This document shows, piece by piece, positions 18,201-27,048 of a DNA stretch of 64,000 nucleotides. Below the pieces are notes generated by a model. It did not search any database, had not been told where the DNA came from, and saw nothing but the letters and a program-made list of their open reading frames with translations. The stretch covers positions 1 to 64,000 of the forward strand of contig NZ_JAARLY010000009.1 of NCBI RefSeq assembly GCF_011759385.1, written 5' to 3'. Numbering within the stretch: position 1 is the first letter of the stretch; each line of letters begins with the position of its first letter. Source of the stretch: Oleiagrimonas sp. C23AA (GTDB lineage: Bacteria > Pseudomonadota > Gammaproteobacteria > Xanthomonadales > Rhodanobacteraceae). Made by a program: the position numbers and the translations under genes.

Positions 18201-19621
18201 AGCTTGAACACCTTGCGCGGCATGGTGTCAACCAAATCGATCATGACGCGCTCGGCCATGGCCCTGGGCAACCGCCCCTCGCCGACTAGGCGGGCAAGGA
18301 ACGATGCATCCAGTCGGCGGGACATGTCATGCCTTGCCGGGATGGACAGGAAGGCACGGGTATCATCGATGAAGCCCGAGCTTTTGTAGAAACCCGCCGT
18401 CTCGGTCACTGCCGAACGAAAGCGTTGCACCGCGTCGGGCGCATCCAGGAACCACCATGGCGCGCCAATGTAAACGCTGGGATAACACCCTGCAAGCGGT
18501 GCAATTTCGCGCGAGAAGTTGGTCTCATCAACGGTGAACAGGACCAGATGGAAACCCGCGGCAGTGCCATAGCGCTCCAGCAGAGGGCGCAGCGATTGCG
18601 CAAAACGCGTGCGCACGGGAATGTCATGTCCCATGTCACGGCCATAATGTTCGAGGGTCTCATTGTGATGATTGCGATAAACACCCGGATGGATGGTCAT
18701 TACCAATCCATCCTGCACGCTCATGCGTGCCATCTCCATCAGCATATGGCCAGCAAACCGAACGGCATCCTTTTTATCCAGCTTGCCCTTCATCCCTGCA
18801 TCGAATAGTGCCGCGGCTTCCATACGTCCCATCTCAACCGTCAACGGTTGCCTGACGCCGTGGTCAGCGGAGACCGCACCCATCTCGATGAAACGCTGAC
18901 GCTGCACTTCCAGGGCGTCGATATAGGCCAGGTAATCGGTACCTGTCGCATCGGACGCATCAAGCAGAGCGAAGACCCGCTCGCGCCATCCCTCCGCCAT
19001 CGGGTCCAGATAGGCATCCGGGCGAAAGGTAGGTATCACCCGTCCCTTGAAGCTCTGATCCTGGGCCAAGGCGCGATGCGGGATTAGCGTATCGAGTGGA
19101 TCGTCCGTGGTTGCCAACACCTCTATGTTGAAACGATCGAACAGGGCACGCGGCCGGAACGATGTCTGCTGCAAGGCCTGCTGGATGGTGTCGAAAAGCA
19201 TATCGGCATTGTCGGCGCACGGTGCCTCATCGATACCAAAAAGGCGTACGAAGACATCCGTCAGCCAGTAGCCCGAGGCGGTGCCGGCATAAGCATGCCA
19301 GTGCTCGCAGAACGTTTTCCATGCCTCGCGCGGCGAGGCCGGTTCATCGCCCCCCCGGCGATCCGGGATACCCAGCCGGCTAAAGTCGACGCCCATCGAG
19401 TGCATCACTCGTGTCACGTAATGATCGTGACGGATAAACAATTCGGCCGGATCGGCAAAAGGCCTGTCATCCAGCAACAGCACGGGGCTGACATGCCCAT
19501 GCGGCGAGATGATGGGAAGATCGGCCACGCGCTCATAAAGCGAGCGCGCAATCTTGCGGGTACCTGCATCGACAGGAAACAGACGATCTTCGGATAGTTC
19601 GATTTTCACCAAGGGTCTCAT
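18197..19621 (-). CDS. uxaC: Uronate isomerase
   Basis: Isomerises D-glucuronate to D-fructuronate (and galacturonate to tagaturonate). The 474-residue protein is of standard length. The metal-binding H41-x-H43 is in ISPHGHVSPVLLL, and other family blocks are IRHDHYVTRVMHSMGVD, VLATTDDPLDTL and MTIHPGVYRNHH. It is an amidohydrolase-fold enzyme that often works without added metal. It is first in the overlapping uxaC-uxuB-manD set and lies 63 bases downstream of the sugar porter on the same strand. With UxuB and ManD present and no altronate enzymes, glucuronate is the likely in vivo substrate. Confidence 0.95.
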   Translation of the reverse strand: MRPLVKIELSEDRLFPVDAGTRKIARSLYERVADLPIISPHGHVSPVLLLDDRPFADPAELFIRHDHYVTRVMHSMGVDFSRLGIPDRRGGDEPASPREAWKTFCEHWHAYAGTASGYWLTDVFVRLFGIDEAPCADNADMLFDTIQQALQQTSFRPRALFDRFNIEVLATTDDPLDTLIPHRALAQDQSFKGRVIPTFRPDAYLDPMAEGWRERVFALLDASDATGTDYLAYIDALEVQRQRFIEMGAVSADHGVRQPLTVEMGRMEAAALFDAGMKGKLDKKDAVRFAGHMLMEMARMSVQDGLVMTIHPGVYRNHHNETLEHYGRDMGHDIPVRTRFAQSLRPLLERYGTAAGFHLVLFTVDETNFSREIAPLAGCYPSVYIGAPWWFLDAPDAVQRFRSAVTETAGFYKSSGFIDDTRAFLSIPARHDMSRRLDASFLARLVGEGRLPRAMAERVMIDLVDTMPRKVFKL

Positions 19622-19684
19622 TTGTATGAGCTACATGGATCGACGCCGCCGCAACGGCATGTCGACGCACGCGAGGCGCGTCGT

Positions 19685-21082
19685 TTACTGACCAATGCTG
19701 CGTAAGGGCTTGCCGGCCATGAGCCGGCGTTCAATATGCTCGAGAGTGACGTTCTTGGTTTCTGGAACAAACAGCACCGTCAGCAAAATGAACAATACGT
19801 TCAATGCGCCATACAGCCAGAAGGTCTGAGCATGACCGATGCCACTGAGCAGGCTCAGGAAGGTCAAGCCCACCAGCATGTTGGCAACCCAGTTGGTGAC
19901 CGTGGAGCAGCCGATGCCAAAGTCACGTCCCTTGATGGGTTGGACCTCCGAACACAGGATCCAGATCAGCGGGCCGGCTGACATGCCGAAACCGACGATG
20001 AACATCAACAGCATCGCAACGGTGAACAACTGCTTGTCGTGGCCCTGAATACCTAGATGCATCATGGCGCCGACGGCGGCCAAGCCCACCGACATCACCA
20101 GAAATCCCAAATACAGAATCGGCTTACGGCCCCAGCGATCCACCAGCGCGATGGCAATGAGCGTAGCGATCACGTTGGTAAGGCCTACCGCGGCGGTAAA
20201 CCAGAACTGCGCGCCATTGTGATAACCCATGTCCTCAAAGATGCGGGGCGCGTAATACATCACTACGTTGAGACCCGTGAACTGCTGCATCACCTGCAAC
20301 AGCATGCCCAGCCCCACCGAGCGCCGGAAGTTGCGGTTCTCCAGGAACATGTGCCAACCGCGCTGCGGAATGCGCAGCTGCTCACGAATTTCCGCGGCCT
20401 CGTCACGGGCCTTGTCTGCATCGCCACGAAGATGGGTCAACACCGCCTCGGCCTCCTCGTTGTGGCCACGCATCATCAACCAGCGCGGACTATCCGGCAG
20501 TACACTGAGTCCCAGCAGGAACAACGTGCCGGGAATAGCAATCACGCCCAGCATCCAGCGCCAGTGCCCGCCATAGCTGAAGGCGGTGTCGGACAGGAAT
20601 GCGAGAAAGACGCCTGTTGCCACCATGAGCTGATACGAGGACACCAGTGCACCACGCCGACGTTCGGAGGCAATTTCCGCTAAATAGAGCGGCGCCGTGA
20701 AGGTGAGAATGCCAATGGCCACACCGAGAATGGCGCGTGCCATGATCAGCACGGCTACCGACCAGGCGGCAGCGCATAGCAACGACGCAAGCACGAACAC
20801 GATCGAACCAAGCATCAACGAGCGTTTGCGCCCGAGTCTGGCCGACAGGCGGCTGGCAATCACCGCACCCATCGCGGCGCCTCCCATCATGCTGCTGACC
20901 ACCCACTCAAGGGTGGCGTCAGTGGCATGAAATTCGTGCTGTACAAATGACAGCGCGCCTGAGATCACCCCAATGTCCAAACCGAACATCAGTCCGGCCA
21001 GCGCACCGACGATCCCGACAAATACCGCCGCTGTGCCTGGTTTTCTTTCACCACGAATAGGCGTGATGTTGAGCATATTCAT
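19685..21082 (-). CDS. Sugar porter of the major facilitator superfamily
   Basis: Inner-membrane proton symporter of 465 residues with about twelve membrane segments. Sugar-porter signatures are RLGRKRSLM after segment two, the PDSPRWLMMRG loop after segment six, QFTGLNVVMYYAPRIF in segment seven, DRWGRKPILYLG, and the terminal PETKNVTLE. It most resembles XylE/GalP-type hexose and pentose carriers, rather than ExuT-type hexuronate carriers. The ATG at 21082 follows GGGAGA and is preferred to one 111 bases upstream. Its place just before uxaC suggests it carries a uronate or the neutral sugar released with it. Confidence 0.9.
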   Translation of the reverse strand: MNMLNITPIRGERKPGTAAVFVGIVGALAGLMFGLDIGVISGALSFVQHEFHATDATLEWVVSSMMGGAAMGAVIASRLSARLGRKRSLMLGSIVFVLASLLCAAAWSVAVLIMARAILGVAIGILTFTAPLYLAEIASERRRGALVSSYQLMVATGVFLAFLSDTAFSYGGHWRWMLGVIAIPGTLFLLGLSVLPDSPRWLMMRGHNEEAEAVLTHLRGDADKARDEAAEIREQLRIPQRGWHMFLENRNFRRSVGLGMLLQVMQQFTGLNVVMYYAPRIFEDMGYHNGAQFWFTAAVGLTNVIATLIAIALVDRWGRKPILYLGFLVMSVGLAAVGAMMHLGIQGHDKQLFTVAMLLMFIVGFGMSAGPLIWILCSEVQPIKGRDFGIGCSTVTNWVANMLVGLTFLSLLSGIGHAQTFWLYGALNVLFILLTVLFVPETKNVTLEHIERRLMAGKPLRSIGQ

Positions 21083-21282
21083 CGATGTCTCCCGGTAAGC
21101 GCCGATAGCTTGCACACGGCTTGGATAGAACAAGCACGTTGCGCCACGGCAGGAGACTCCCCCGGTTCTGGGTTCTGCGTCCGGAGTCGTCACCTGCGCG
21201 CTGCGAAGGCGTCACACGCAAACTGGATGTTTCCCCTTCCCCTTGCCCGATAATCGGTCCGCAATTTTCGCGAACTCTCGGA

Positions 21283-23523
21283 TCAGGTCTGGGTGAATGT
21301 CACGGTCTGCGTGCCAGCACTTGAAGGTGCCCGCAAGCGCAACGTAAACATGTGCGTATCCGAATCCAGCTTCAGCTGCCCGCGGCTGGCCTTGATCGAC
21401 TTCTGGTAATGGCCTGACAGGATGACGTCGTGATCGCTCTTCCCGAAGCCCACCTCCACTGTCAGGCTGCGGCTCGAGGCATGCATGCTCTTGATACGCG
21501 TCTTGCCAGTCGAGGCGATCTTGCCGGCATCACCCAGGAAGGCAATGCCATTGGCTTGGACGGGCGCGACGATGTAATACGTATAGGCATATTGGCCATG
21601 CTTCAGCGTCGAGCTGAAAGCGTCGCCGGCAGCCAATTCACGGCTTGCATGTGTCAGTGGATCATAGATTACGACCTGCCCCTGCTGTCCAAGCGTGGAC
21701 GGCTTGAAGTGGAACTGCCGCCCGGTGTCCTTACCCGGGGCAAAAGCGAATACGTAACTGGTACGGATTGACCCATGCTGTGTATAGGTCGCCGCCAGCA
21801 TCGGCGCATCCTCATGTTCGGCGGCATGCAGGTAATCGGAATCGAGTGGCATTAACGGCACATCCGGCTTGACCAGTACACCGTCGGGACGCGCCGCCTT
21901 GTCGATATTGGCCATGTCCTCGCGCCCAAGTGCATCGCCCGTGCCCACTGGTCCCGCTGACAGCACCGAGACAATCATGTTGCCGGTCTCGTGGCTCTTG
22001 AACACGTCGCTCCACGGCCAGATGCCCAGCGCATGGGCCAGCTGCGAGGTGTAGATAAAGTGCCGCCACTTCTTCGGCTCGAAACGGTCATCCGAGGTTC
22101 GGATCGTGGTCAGGTTGGAATACTTGGCTCCCTGCAAGAAAAAGCGCGGCGTGGCCATGCAGTACTGCATGTCAATGTGGCGGGCCTTAGTGGCAGCGGC
22201 CATATGGTCGGCAAAATCGTTGCCCACCGAGACGTCGCTGGCCATACGCGGCGTCTTGCTGTAGATGAAGTTGAGCCAGTCCTGCTCATAGTCGACGATA
22301 CCCGAATCATGCAGGTAGTCGGCCATGTCCCTCCAGAACTTCATGCCCGTCGCGGCATAGCCCGTGACCTGATACTTCTTGTGATACGGACTGCGCGGAT
22401 CGATCCAGCGGTTATGGGTTACCAACGGCAATCCCAGCTGCTTCTGGAACGGCGCCACCCCATGCGCGAATACCAGCGGATCGGCCCGGTATTCCATCAG
22501 TCCACCGTAGCGATTCCAGGTTCCCTTGGTGGAAAGCCGTCGGTTCTTGTGTCCGGCATTGGGCTTGCCGTCCACACCGTAGATCGACTTCTTGTACCAC
22601 CAACTGTCCAGTTGCATATAGCCGAGCTTGAAGCCATGCCTGGCGTATTCACCCGGTATCGCCTCCAGGGTACCGGCATAGCCCTTCTCGGTATCGTAGT
22701 TGTAGTAGTAATCAGCGCCGTTGTCGGTCCAGTAGCCGTAGTACTTGAGGATGTCGTCGGCATGATTGGACGGCACCTGCTTGTGGTGCAGCCTGACCAG
22801 TGCCTGTCCCCACTGCTTCCACGTCCGACCGATGCCATGGCCCATCACCAGGATGGCCTTGTGCTTGAAATGCGCCGGCAATTGATGGAGCTCGGGATTG
22901 AGGCCCACCGCCATGCTCTTCTCACCGTCGCCGAACATCTTCGAGACGATGAACTGACTAGCCGGCGACACCACATAGGCGTCATCTTTACCGTCGAAGA
23001 ACAGCCATGGCGTCGAAGTCTGGGGCAACTTGCCGAACACTGGCGGCGAAAACACACTGTCGCGGAAACTGTAGTGATGCATCGCACCGGGCATCCGGCT
23101 GAAATCCGGAAAGCGCATGTCGGCAGCCCGTGCCTTGCCCACGGCCTGCACGGTGAACAGCACCACCGGCGATCCTTCATAGGCACGGATGGAGCCAAGA
23201 TAACGGCCATCATGCGTCCACGCGAAAGACGTCTCGCGGTAGCGGCCGATGGCATCCTGCCCGTCGCCGCGACGCACGTCGGTCAGCGGCGCGCCGACGC
23301 TGCCGACGAAACGCAGATCCGGCTGGTCCTTGCTGATGACGTAACGACCCGAACCGGCATCGACCTCGACCGAAGCGCCGCCGGAGCCAGAACTCGCACC
23401 CATGGCGAGTGCCGCGCTCGCAGCGCTCCAGAGAACGAGGCACAACCCCGCTGCAGCTCCGTACAGACCGACACCATGGACGAGACGCTTGAGCCGGGGA
23501 GCATGTTTCTCGGATATGTTCAT
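21283..23523 (-). CDS. Secreted glycosidase candidate, clan GH-D-like, family not recognised
   Basis: A 746-residue exported protein with a signal peptide or N-terminal anchor (HGVGLYGAAAGLCLVLWSA, residues 16-34). I do not recognise a named family. The centre reads as a (beta/alpha)8 barrel: YYGYWTDNGADYYYN (261-275), LGYMQLDSWWYKK (300-312), GIVDYEQDWLNF (408-419) and TIRTSDDRFEPKKW (473-486), then LGIWPWSDVFKS and SAGPVGTGD. The Lys/Val-Asp strand-4 position, RxSDD and WxxDxF order resembles GH36/raffinose-synthase-like enzymes, with D411 or D415 as nucleophile and D478/D479 as acid-base candidates. The C-terminus is a beta-sandwich. It lies between the TonB receptor and the uronate genes, so a uronate-bearing glycan is a likely substrate. 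The ATG at 23523 follows AAAGGG. Confidence 0.6.
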   Translation of the reverse strand: MNISEKHAPRLKRLVHGVGLYGAAAGLCLVLWSAASAALAMGASSGSGGASVEVDAGSGRYVISKDQPDLRFVGSVGAPLTDVRRGDGQDAIGRYRETSFAWTHDGRYLGSIRAYEGSPVVLFTVQAVGKARAADMRFPDFSRMPGAMHHYSFRDSVFSPPVFGKLPQTSTPWLFFDGKDDAYVVSPASQFIVSKMFGDGEKSMAVGLNPELHQLPAHFKHKAILVMGHGIGRTWKQWGQALVRLHHKQVPSNHADDILKYYGYWTDNGADYYYNYDTEKGYAGTLEAIPGEYARHGFKLGYMQLDSWWYKKSIYGVDGKPNAGHKNRRLSTKGTWNRYGGLMEYRADPLVFAHGVAPFQKQLGLPLVTHNRWIDPRSPYHKKYQVTGYAATGMKFWRDMADYLHDSGIVDYEQDWLNFIYSKTPRMASDVSVGNDFADHMAAATKARHIDMQYCMATPRFFLQGAKYSNLTTIRTSDDRFEPKKWRHFIYTSQLAHALGIWPWSDVFKSHETGNMIVSVLSAGPVGTGDALGREDMANIDKAARPDGVLVKPDVPLMPLDSDYLHAAEHEDAPMLAATYTQHGSIRTSYVFAFAPGKDTGRQFHFKPSTLGQQGQVVIYDPLTHASRELAAGDAFSSTLKHGQYAYTYYIVAPVQANGIAFLGDAGKIASTGKTRIKSMHASSRSLTVEVGFGKSDHDVILSGHYQKSIKASRGQLKLDSDTHMFTLRLRAPSSAGTQTVTFTQT

Positions 23524-23615
23524 GGAAAGCCCTTTAATGAAAGACGTGATTGCAAATCTGTGGGTGGACCGCCATTGATGTGAACCGCATGCCGCAAGCC
23601 TAGCGGAAGGACCGC

Positions 23616-23643
23616 TCGTCCGTGACGTGTCGTCCGTGACGTG
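23616..23643. repeat. Tandem duplication of a 14-base unit
   Basis: TCGTCCGTGACGTG occurs twice in direct tandem at 23616-23629 and 23630-23643, in the 212-base gap between the TonB receptor and the glycosidase. It is followed by a spaced inverted repeat TCCGGT-N9-ACCGGA. It may be a recent slippage event or a doubled protein-binding site about 100 bases before the glycosidase start. No other role is visible. Confidence 0.55.
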
Positions 23644-23735
23644 TCCGGTTCGAAATTGACCGGACTCGATGAATCGATGCAGGTCCGAACGCACTTGCGC
23701 GCACGAATGCTTTGCCGGGACCGGGACGCTCGGCC

Positions 23736-26700
23736 TCATTCCCAGGTGTAGCGAAGGGTAAACCTCGCCGAACGCGCGCCCTGAAAAGAGGGATAGTCGT
23801 AGGATGGATTCAGATTGTTGTAGGAACCGCTTCCCGTCTGTCCCGTGTTCCAGTCGTGATTGGTGGAGGTCACCCGCTGCCAATTGAATGGATTGTCCAC
23901 GTTCACGGACATGTCGAGCTTGTTGCTACCGAGGCGGATGGTCCAGCCGATGAAAAATCCGACATCCAGATAGTTGGGAAGTCTTCCGATGGAACCTCTT
24001 GGCGTCACCTTGTCGAAGCAGAACCACGTGGCGTTGGCATATGTCTGCACTGCTCGTCCCGAAGCCGTCTGCTCGGTGTTCGGATAGTAACTGTTGCAGT
24101 TCCGCGGAATACCGGTGTAGAAATCGAGATTGCCTCCCAAACGCACGCCGCTACCCGCGAACTTGTAATAACCATTAATCTTCAGGGAGTTCTTGGCATC
24201 CGAATCTAGGTTCCCCGTGGCGCCGATTTCAAGTTGCGGGTAATCGAAGTTGTGCGTGGCGTTTTCGTTATCCTGTCCGTGCAGCGCATCGATCACGCCG
24301 GGATCGTTGCCATAGATATGCGACCAGGTGTAACTCACATTCAGGAAATAGGGTTCGCTTTGCGAGTAGGCGTGGGTCAGCGTGCCGATGAGCTGGTAAT
24401 TCTTTCGCTTGACGTGGGGCATCCTGTAGACCGACGACGGTATTTTCACAGTCTCCATGGAGCCGTCGCCGTTGAAATCATTGGTGAGCACGAGATCCGA
24501 TCCGGGGTTGTACAGCACGCAGGAGTTGCTTATTTTCGGGTCCGCATAGCCCTGCGACCGTAGATAACGATATGCAGGGCTGTCCTCACCGAGATCGCAG
24601 GTGTCCTCAACGATCCGCTTCAGCACGTCGTATTTCGCCTGCACGGTGCCCTGCCATACGCGACTGAAGCGATGCTGTATGTAGACGGTGAAGTTGTTCT
24701 GATAAGTGTTCCTTATATTCCTGGATGCAATGGTCTGGGCAGCGGTCGGCTTTCCGCTTCCCGTGGTAACCGTGGATCCGTATTTCGAGATTATCCTCGG
24801 GCTCCCATCGGGATTCATGCCCGAGTAGGCGTAATAATCGGTGGTGGCCACGGTATCCCCACCCACCGAACTGTCTAGGCCCGCAGGCAGCGGAATGGTG
24901 TACTGTCCGGCGTTGAATCCGAGCTTGGTCGAACCGTCGCCGAACATGTCCCAGGCAAGGCCGATACGCGGCGTGGTCGTCAACAAGTCGAGATACGTGT
25001 CGCCGTTGATTTCATGGCCGATCGTCTGGTCGCGGCGTACGCCCATGTACAGCACCACATTCCTGGCGACCTGCCAGTAATCCTGCAGAAAAGCGCCGCG
25101 ATTCACGCTGTAGAAGTTACCGCCGGAGCGGCTGTACTGCGAGTCCACGAATGGCGTGTAGGCCGGCACCACCGCGCCGTTGGGAAGCGTGGTCGTCGAA
25201 GAGTATTCGTGATAGTGGTATTCGCCGTTGGCACCGTTGATCGCCAGGTTGCTGAAGCCGATCGTGTATTTTTCCAGTCCGAACGAAATCTTATGATTGC
25301 CCGGGGTCCACTCGAAGTCGCCGCGATACCCCAGTTCGTAATAGGTGGAAGGAATCAGCGAGCTGGAGGAAGGATTGGCGCTGATGACTTCCGATGAGCG
25401 ATCATCGAGACTGTATTGGCGGGCGAAGGGTCCACCCAGCCCCTCGGCGTTGGTGCGACCTCCGCTGCCGTTCGACAGGCGTCCACCCATCAATGTCAGC
25501 GTCATGTCATCGTTGATATACCAGTGATAGTTGCCGATAAGCACCTTCTCCTTGTAATAGGAGTCGCTCCAGCTTTTGAAGGTCTTGTCGGAGGTATCGT
25601 ATTTCTTCGATAGAGAGTAGGCGGTGCTGAAGCCGCGCTGGAAATTTTCCGTGTCGAGTACGTCCAGCACCTGGTTGCCGGTGATGTTCCAGGTGAGATT
25701 GACCAGCGGGCGCTTCTCCCGACCGGAACTCACCGTCTGCGTGCTTCCGGACGTATCGACCGAGCGGCTCTTGGAAGGTGGCGTGTCGTTCAGCAGCACA
25801 TAGAAAAACAACTTGTCCTTCACGAGGGCGCCGGAGGCCCACAGGAACTGGTTGGTGCTCGCACCGGCATGGCCATTGTTGAAAGTGTAGTAACTGCCGT
25901 CCGGATATCGGTAATTGCGTCCATGAGGCCGCAGCAGCTTCGACGAGCCCGGTGTGTAGTAGACGTCGTAGCCGGCCTTGAACTTGTTGCTGCCCTGCTT
26001 CACCGTTTGTGCCATCGAACCGCCCATCGCATTGGAATACCGGGCGGAAGCCGAGTCGCCGATGATCTGTTCACTGGCCATGGCTTCGCCGGGTATGCCG
26101 GTGAGATCGATGCCGGTCTTTCCTCGCGTCGTGTCGAATCCGTTGACGTAATACCTGTTTTCCCCGCCCGAGGCACCGTTGAACCGCGGATACCCGCTTC
26201 CCACTGTCGATACTTGCGAAAGGAAACTGTTGGCGACACTTTTCGCGGACCGTGTCTGAGATAACTCATTGGTGAGCTGGGCGGACACGATGGTGCTGAG
26301 CTGGGGTGTCGTGACGTCAATTGGATTGATGAAGCCAGCGTTTACCGACTGTGCGCTCACACTGACCGCCGCCAACGCTGTCGCGCCAATCTCTGGCACT
26401 CGGGTGGTCGACCCCGCTACGACCTGGACAACGCGTTTCTTGCCCAGTGCGTGCCCGTTGGCGTGGGCTGTGACCACATACTCACCAGGCGAAAGCGAGC
26501 CCAGTATGTATTGGCCATTGTCATTCGGCTTGCGCTGTAGATTCTTGCCGGTGTCCAGGTTGTGGATAGTGACGATGACATTCTTATCGGAAGTGGCTAT
26601 GTAGCCGGAGAGCCCTCCCGTCGCTGTTTGTGCGTGCAGTGTGCCAGTCGATACACCAAGGCAGATCGCCAGCAGTGCGGCCAGGGAGTTGATCTGGATG

Positions 26701-26744
26701 CGGAAGACTGGGCGGGTACGCATGTGCTTTGCATGGAAGCTCAT
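23736..26744 (-). CDS. TonB-dependent outer-membrane receptor, Oar-like
   Basis: A 1002-residue outer-membrane receptor with signal peptide ending near LHAQ. It begins with a carboxypeptidase-regulatory-like beta domain (TATGGLSGYIATSDKNVIVT, about residues 40-110), then a plug domain (SFLSQVSTVGSGYPRFNGAS, YYVNGFDTT, and SARYSNAMGGSMAQTVKQGSN), and a long beta-barrel ending in RFTLRYTWE with terminal aromatic/Glu. This architecture is that of Oar-type receptors for glycans in Xanthomonadales. A TonB box is not obvious. GGAGG lies seven bases before the ATG, which itself overlaps the stop of a short upstream ORF. It is the outermost import component of the uronate locus. Confidence 0.9.
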   Translation of the reverse strand: MSFHAKHMRTRPVFRIQINSLAALLAICLGVSTGTLHAQTATGGLSGYIATSDKNVIVTIHNLDTGKNLQRKPNDNGQYILGSLSPGEYVVTAHANGHALGKKRVVQVVAGSTTRVPEIGATALAAVSVSAQSVNAGFINPIDVTTPQLSTIVSAQLTNELSQTRSAKSVANSFLSQVSTVGSGYPRFNGASGGENRYYVNGFDTTRGKTGIDLTGIPGEAMASEQIIGDSASARYSNAMGGSMAQTVKQGSNKFKAGYDVYYTPGSSKLLRPHGRNYRYPDGSYYTFNNGHAGASTNQFLWASGALVKDKLFFYVLLNDTPPSKSRSVDTSGSTQTVSSGREKRPLVNLTWNITGNQVLDVLDTENFQRGFSTAYSLSKKYDTSDKTFKSWSDSYYKEKVLIGNYHWYINDDMTLTLMGGRLSNGSGGRTNAEGLGGPFARQYSLDDRSSEVISANPSSSSLIPSTYYELGYRGDFEWTPGNHKISFGLEKYTIGFSNLAINGANGEYHYHEYSSTTTLPNGAVVPAYTPFVDSQYSRSGGNFYSVNRGAFLQDYWQVARNVVLYMGVRRDQTIGHEINGDTYLDLLTTTPRIGLAWDMFGDGSTKLGFNAGQYTIPLPAGLDSSVGGDTVATTDYYAYSGMNPDGSPRIISKYGSTVTTGSGKPTAAQTIASRNIRNTYQNNFTVYIQHRFSRVWQGTVQAKYDVLKRIVEDTCDLGEDSPAYRYLRSQGYADPKISNSCVLYNPGSDLVLTNDFNGDGSMETVKIPSSVYRMPHVKRKNYQLIGTLTHAYSQSEPYFLNVSYTWSHIYGNDPGVIDALHGQDNENATHNFDYPQLEIGATGNLDSDAKNSLKINGYYKFAGSGVRLGGNLDFYTGIPRNCNSYYPNTEQTASGRAVQTYANATWFCFDKVTPRGSIGRLPNYLDVGFFIGWTIRLGSNKLDMSVNVDNPFNWQRVTSTNHDWNTGQTGSGSYNNLNPSYDYPSFQGARSARFTLRYTWE

Positions 26745-26881
26745 GGGCTTACCTCCATGAAAGCCTGGCTTCGACTTGAAGGAACATCCACCCGGTTATC
26801 CCAACGGACGATCAGCAGCGCGATCACTGATGCCGTAAGCGAGCACGAGTCAGCACTTACACGAACGGTGTCACAAGTCAT
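26741..26881 (-). CDS. Short upstream ORF 2 (46 codons) coupled to the receptor gene
   Basis: A 46-residue reading frame starting MTCDTVRVSADSC and ending AFMEVSP, whose TGA overlaps the receptor's ATG by four bases (ATGA). It has its own strong GGGGAGG seven bases before its ATG, and its start overlaps the stop of another short ORF. Its central stretch TASVIALLIV is hydrophobic but too short to call a membrane segment firmly. No homologue is recognised. The receptor's own ribosome-binding site lies inside its last codons, so ribosome passage through this ORF would affect receptor translation. Confidence 0.5.
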   Translation of the reverse strand: MTCDTVRVSADSCSLTASVIALLIVRWDNRVDVPSSRSQAFMEVSP

Positions 26882-26952
26882 CGAGTTTCCTCCCCGGAAC
26901 TGATGGAAATGTCTGCTTTTCTGATGATTTCTCGCCGCGCTGGGTAAAGCAT
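26878..26952 (-). CDS. Short upstream ORF 1 (24 codons)
   Basis: Reads MLYPARREIIRKADISISSG and then EETR before TGA. GGAGG lies five bases before its ATG. Its stop overlaps the ATG of the 46-codon ORF by four bases (ATGA), making a chain of two mini-ORFs and the receptor, each with its own purine-rich ribosome site. A six-base-stem hairpin (AGCGGC-N5-GCCGCT, 26971-26987) stands immediately before this ribosome site. The peptide is basic in its first half and resembles nothing I recognise. A leader-peptide role is inferred from layout. Confidence 0.5.
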   Translation of the reverse strand: MLYPARREIIRKADISISSGEETR

Positions 26953-26970
26953 CGATACCTCCTGGCACCG

Positions 26971-26987
26971 AGCGGCTCACCGCCGCT
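26971..26987 (-). promoter_or_regulatory. Leader hairpin before the mini-ORF chain
   Basis: Perfect inverted repeat AGCGGC-TCACC-GCCGCT, ending eight bases upstream of the GGAGG of the first short ORF. As RNA it would form a six-base-pair stem next to the ribosome site. Lack of a U tract argues against a terminator. Confidence 0.4.
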
Positions 26988-27012
26988 TACATCCCTACCA
27001 AGCATCAACGCA

Positions 27013-27027
27013 ATTCCACGTGGGAAT
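27013..27027. promoter_or_regulatory. Palindrome upstream of the receptor transcription unit
   Basis: ATTCC-ACGTG-GGAAT, perfect five-base arms, about 60 bases before the first short ORF. It lies 21 bases from a second, perfect palindrome at 27049-27062. A protein-binding site is plausible, but its factor is unknown. Confidence 0.35.
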
Positions 27028-27048
27028 GGATGCAGTATGCGCCCTTAA

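Noticed and set aside
26860-26876. ACAC-N5-GTGT within the 46-codon ORF as a LacI operator
   Set aside because: Only four-base arms match and the site is inside a translated region; the perfect palindrome at 27049-27062 is a better candidate.
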